Assembly: GCA_902589825.1 (NCBI GenBank)
Contig: CACIUL010000026.1
Span: forward strand, 1 to 42,505
Reading direction: 5' to 3'
Length of the DNA stretch: 42,505 nucleotides
DNA from: an uncultured Verrucomicrobiota bacterium
GTDB taxonomy: Bacteria > Verrucomicrobiota > Verrucomicrobiia > Verrucomicrobiales > DEV007
Part shown: positions 40,889 through 42,505 of the stretch, one piece after another
Numbering within the stretch: the stretch's first letter is position 1
Layout: each line of letters starts with the position of its first letter
Notes under the pieces: model-generated
What the model was told of the DNA's origin: nothing
Databases searched by the model: none
Seen by the model: the letters and a program-made list of their open reading frames with translations, nothing else
Translations under genes and position numbers: made by a program

Positions 40889-42136
40889 TCAGGAAGTTCC
40901 CGCAACAGGCAACTCATCCCAACTGGTCGTGTAGCGGGAAGTCAGTCGGCTTCGTTTCATGCTCCAGGATCTCTCAAGACCCTGCGCAGCAAGGAAAGCT
41001 GCCCTTGGGCCATAAGCAGTCGTTAATTGTTCCATGACATCGGCAAGCCGCTCGTGTTTTTCACGCTCACCTCCATTAAAGAGATTAAGCTGTTGATGAC
41101 CTCCCTGGTCAAGGTCGAGCAGAAGGACACCGGCTTTTTTATAGGCATAGCCATTTCGATAGATCCCCCTGAGCATCCGGCAGGCACTCGACAAGATACA
41201 GATAGGATCATCGGTAGGCTCACCGAAAACCATGGTCCGGGAATTGACATACTGTGGAAGGTCTTTGCGAAAACGGTTGGTCGCCACAAATACCTGCAAC
41301 CCCCGGGCCAGCGAGCCTTCCCTGCGAATCCGGTTGGCAGCCTTTACGGCGTGGTTGGCAACCGCTTCCTCCAGATCCTGCAATGTCGTTACAGGACGAC
41401 CGAACGAGCGTGAGGAACAGGCATTCTTCCTTGGTTGGGGAACTTCCTCCAGGTTGATGCAGTTCCATCCACACAACTCCCTTTGTGTCCTCTCCAGGGT
41501 CACGCCACCCGCCTTCCTTACCACCACGGAAGGAGCTTCTGCCAGTTCGAGAGCATTTCGAATACCAATCCTGCGCAACCGGGAAGCGTATCTGTTCCCG
41601 ATACCCCAGACATCCTCCACGGCCACCGACCGCAAGGATCCTTTATCTCCGGGACGAACCTCCAGGCATCCTGTATTGCCCTGCTTGGCCAGACGGTTGG
41701 CGAGCTTGGCCAGGGTCTTGGTCGGGCCCAGCCCGATGGAAATCGGAATTCCTGTCCACTCACCCACCCTCTTTCGTATCTGCCGGGAAAGTTCCAGGGG
41801 ATTAACCGCCTGACCCAGATCAAGAAATGACTCATCAATGGAATAGACCTCCATCCGCGGTGAAAAACGGCTCAAAACGGAAACAATCCGCCGCGACATA
41901 TCCCCGTAAAGTTCGTAGTTGGACGAAAAGACAGCCACTCCGGCGCGATCACAAATATTCCGAACCTGATAATATGGGGCGCCCATTGGAATACCCAGTT
42001 GCTTGGCCTCGTTGGAACGTGCCACGGCACATCCGTCATTATTCGAGAGAATGATCACGGGGCACTTCTCCAGCGATGGACGGAAGACCCTCTCGCAGGA
42101 AACGTAGAAGTTGTTGCAGTCTGCCAGCGCTATCAT
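40889..42136 (-). CDS. umuC: DNA polymerase V catalytic subunit UmuC (Y-family)
   Basis: 415 aa, normal for UmuC. It opens [18 protein letters not shown] (first metal-binding Asp) and has [13 protein letters not shown] and the catalytic [10 protein letters not shown] block (Asp-Glu pair of Y-family polymerases). Helix-hairpin-helix ([17 protein letters not shown]) and little-finger regions follow. Near the C-terminus GHQQLNLF matches the beta-clamp binding motif QLNLF. It performs error-prone translesion synthesis with UmuD' in the SOS response. I chose ATG 42136 over the GTG at 42169 because it overlaps the umuD stop as ATGA. Expected to be LexA-regulated, but the promoter lies beyond the window. 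Not related to the glycan genes. Confidence 0.97.
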   Translation of the reverse strand: MIALADCNNFYVSCERVFRPSLEKCPVIILSNNDGCAVARSNEAKQLGIPMGAPYYQVRNICDRAGVAVFSSNYELYGDMSRRIVSVLSRFSPRMEVYSIDESFLDLGQAVNPLELSRQIRKRVGEWTGIPISIGLGPTKTLAKLANRLAKQGNTGCLEVRPGDKGSLRSVAVEDVWGIGNRYASRLRRIGIRNALELAEAPSVVVRKAGGVTLERTQRELCGWNCINLEEVPQPRKNACSSRSFGRPVTTLQDLEEAVANHAVKAANRIRREGSLARGLQVFVATNRFRKDLPQYVNSRTMVFGEPTDDPICILSSACRMLRGIYRNGYAYKKAGVLLLDLDQGGHQQLNLFNGGEREKHERLADVMEQLTTAYGPRAAFLAAQGLERSWSMKRSRLTSRYTTSWDELPVAGTS

Positions 42137-42505
42137 AAGCGGTGGACAACACTGGTAACCACTCCCCACAACCTGGCGTCATCATCCTCATTGAGATTGA
42201 TCGGCGGATAGGCAGGGTTTTCAGGCATCAGCCTGGCTTGACCATTGGAGCAGGTATAACGCTTTACCGAGAGTTCCCCGTTGACCGAGGCAATGACCAC
42301 GCTGCCATCCTTTGCCTGCCTGCTCCGGTCAACGATCAGTAAATCACCGTCATGGATCCCCGCACCGGTCATTGAGTCGCCCCTGGCACGCACGAAGAAC
42401 GTCGCGGCAGGTTCGCGCACGAGGTGCTCATTAAGGTCAAGGGAGCCCTCAAGATAATCATCGGCGGGGGACGGAAAACCGGCAGAAACACGACAGGCAA
42501 AGAGC
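42133..42505 (-). CDS. umuD: UmuD, SOS mutagenesis peptidase subunit (5' end beyond window)
   Basis: Open from the window edge for about 124 residues. The sequence [21 protein letters not shown] corresponds to the start of the processed form of E. coli UmuD (VSCGFPSPAADY...). The self-cleavage bond would be Ala-Gly, where E. coli has Cys-Gly. Serine nucleophile in RARGDSM and lysine in NGELSVKR form the Ser-Lys dyad. It ends with an ATGA overlap to umuC. After RecA-stimulated cleavage the product joins UmuC to form polymerase V. N-terminal residues and the SOS box lie outside the window, so the start and regulation cannot be given. Confidence 0.95.
   Translation of the reverse strand, partial: LFACRVSAGFPSPADDYLEGSLDLNEHLVREPAATFFVRARGDSMTGAGIHDGDLLIVDRSRQAKDGSVVIASVNGELSVKRYTCSNGQARLMPENPAYPPINLNEDDDARLWGVVTSVVHRL

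Overview
The window looks like a chromosomal segment of a PVC-group bacterium, most likely Verrucomicrobiota (Planctomycetota is the alternative). The reasons are the families present: DUF1592/DUF1552 and DUF1501 proteins, a Pirellula/Verrucomicrobium-type heme and dehydrogenase protein, DUF1080 domains, many formylglycine-type sulfatases and exported isomerases. Coding is dense; no stretch longer than about 170 bases lacks a gene. I see no tRNA, rRNA, CRISPR array, transposase or att site.

Layout. (1) 1-7594, all minus: a signal-less beta-helix protein, two sulfatases with C-terminal HEAT-like repeats (one also carrying an N-terminal DUF1080 domain), a Gfo/Idh/MocA oxidoreductase and a PIG-L deacetylase cut by the window edge. 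(2) 7705-11664: a divergent/convergent set of a secreted acetylxylan-esterase-like hydrolase, a five-Asp-box sialidase-like protein and an iduronate-2-sulfatase-like enzyme. (3) 11716-24048, all minus: a sulfatase, an LRR protein, a sialate O-acetylesterase, a DUF1501 protein, an exported isomerase, two esterases, and a DUF1552 plus DUF1592 pair. (4) 24180-38231, all plus: sulfatase, heme/dehydrogenase protein, sulfatase, DUF1080 protein, sulfatase, MORN/LRR protein, beta-lactamase-fold hydrolase, and a DUF1080/SGNH protein. (5) 38252-42505, minus: a TIM-barrel isomerase, a ceramidase-like protein and an SOS umuDC pair that is unrelated to the rest.

Together regions 1-4 read as an export-heavy toolkit for a sulfated, O-acetylated and possibly sialic-acid-like glycan or glycoprotein. 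It has seven sulfatases, several esterases, a sialidase fold, DUF1080 lectin/hydrolase modules and oxidoreductase/isomerase steps. No canonical glycoside hydrolase other than the sialidase-like and beta-helix proteins, no transporter, no regulator and no formylglycine-generating enzyme lies in the window, so these must be supplied elsewhere.

The most striking signal is a C-terminal module of about 75 residues shared by three otherwise unrelated exported proteins: the sialate O-acetylesterase, the adjacent LRR protein and a sulfatase 10 kb away. It aligns without gaps to the core of the beta domain of the human von Hippel-Lindau protein, including most of the hydroxyproline-pocket positions. 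The sulfatase that carries it also has an altered formylglycine motif (CHSSR instead of CxPxR).
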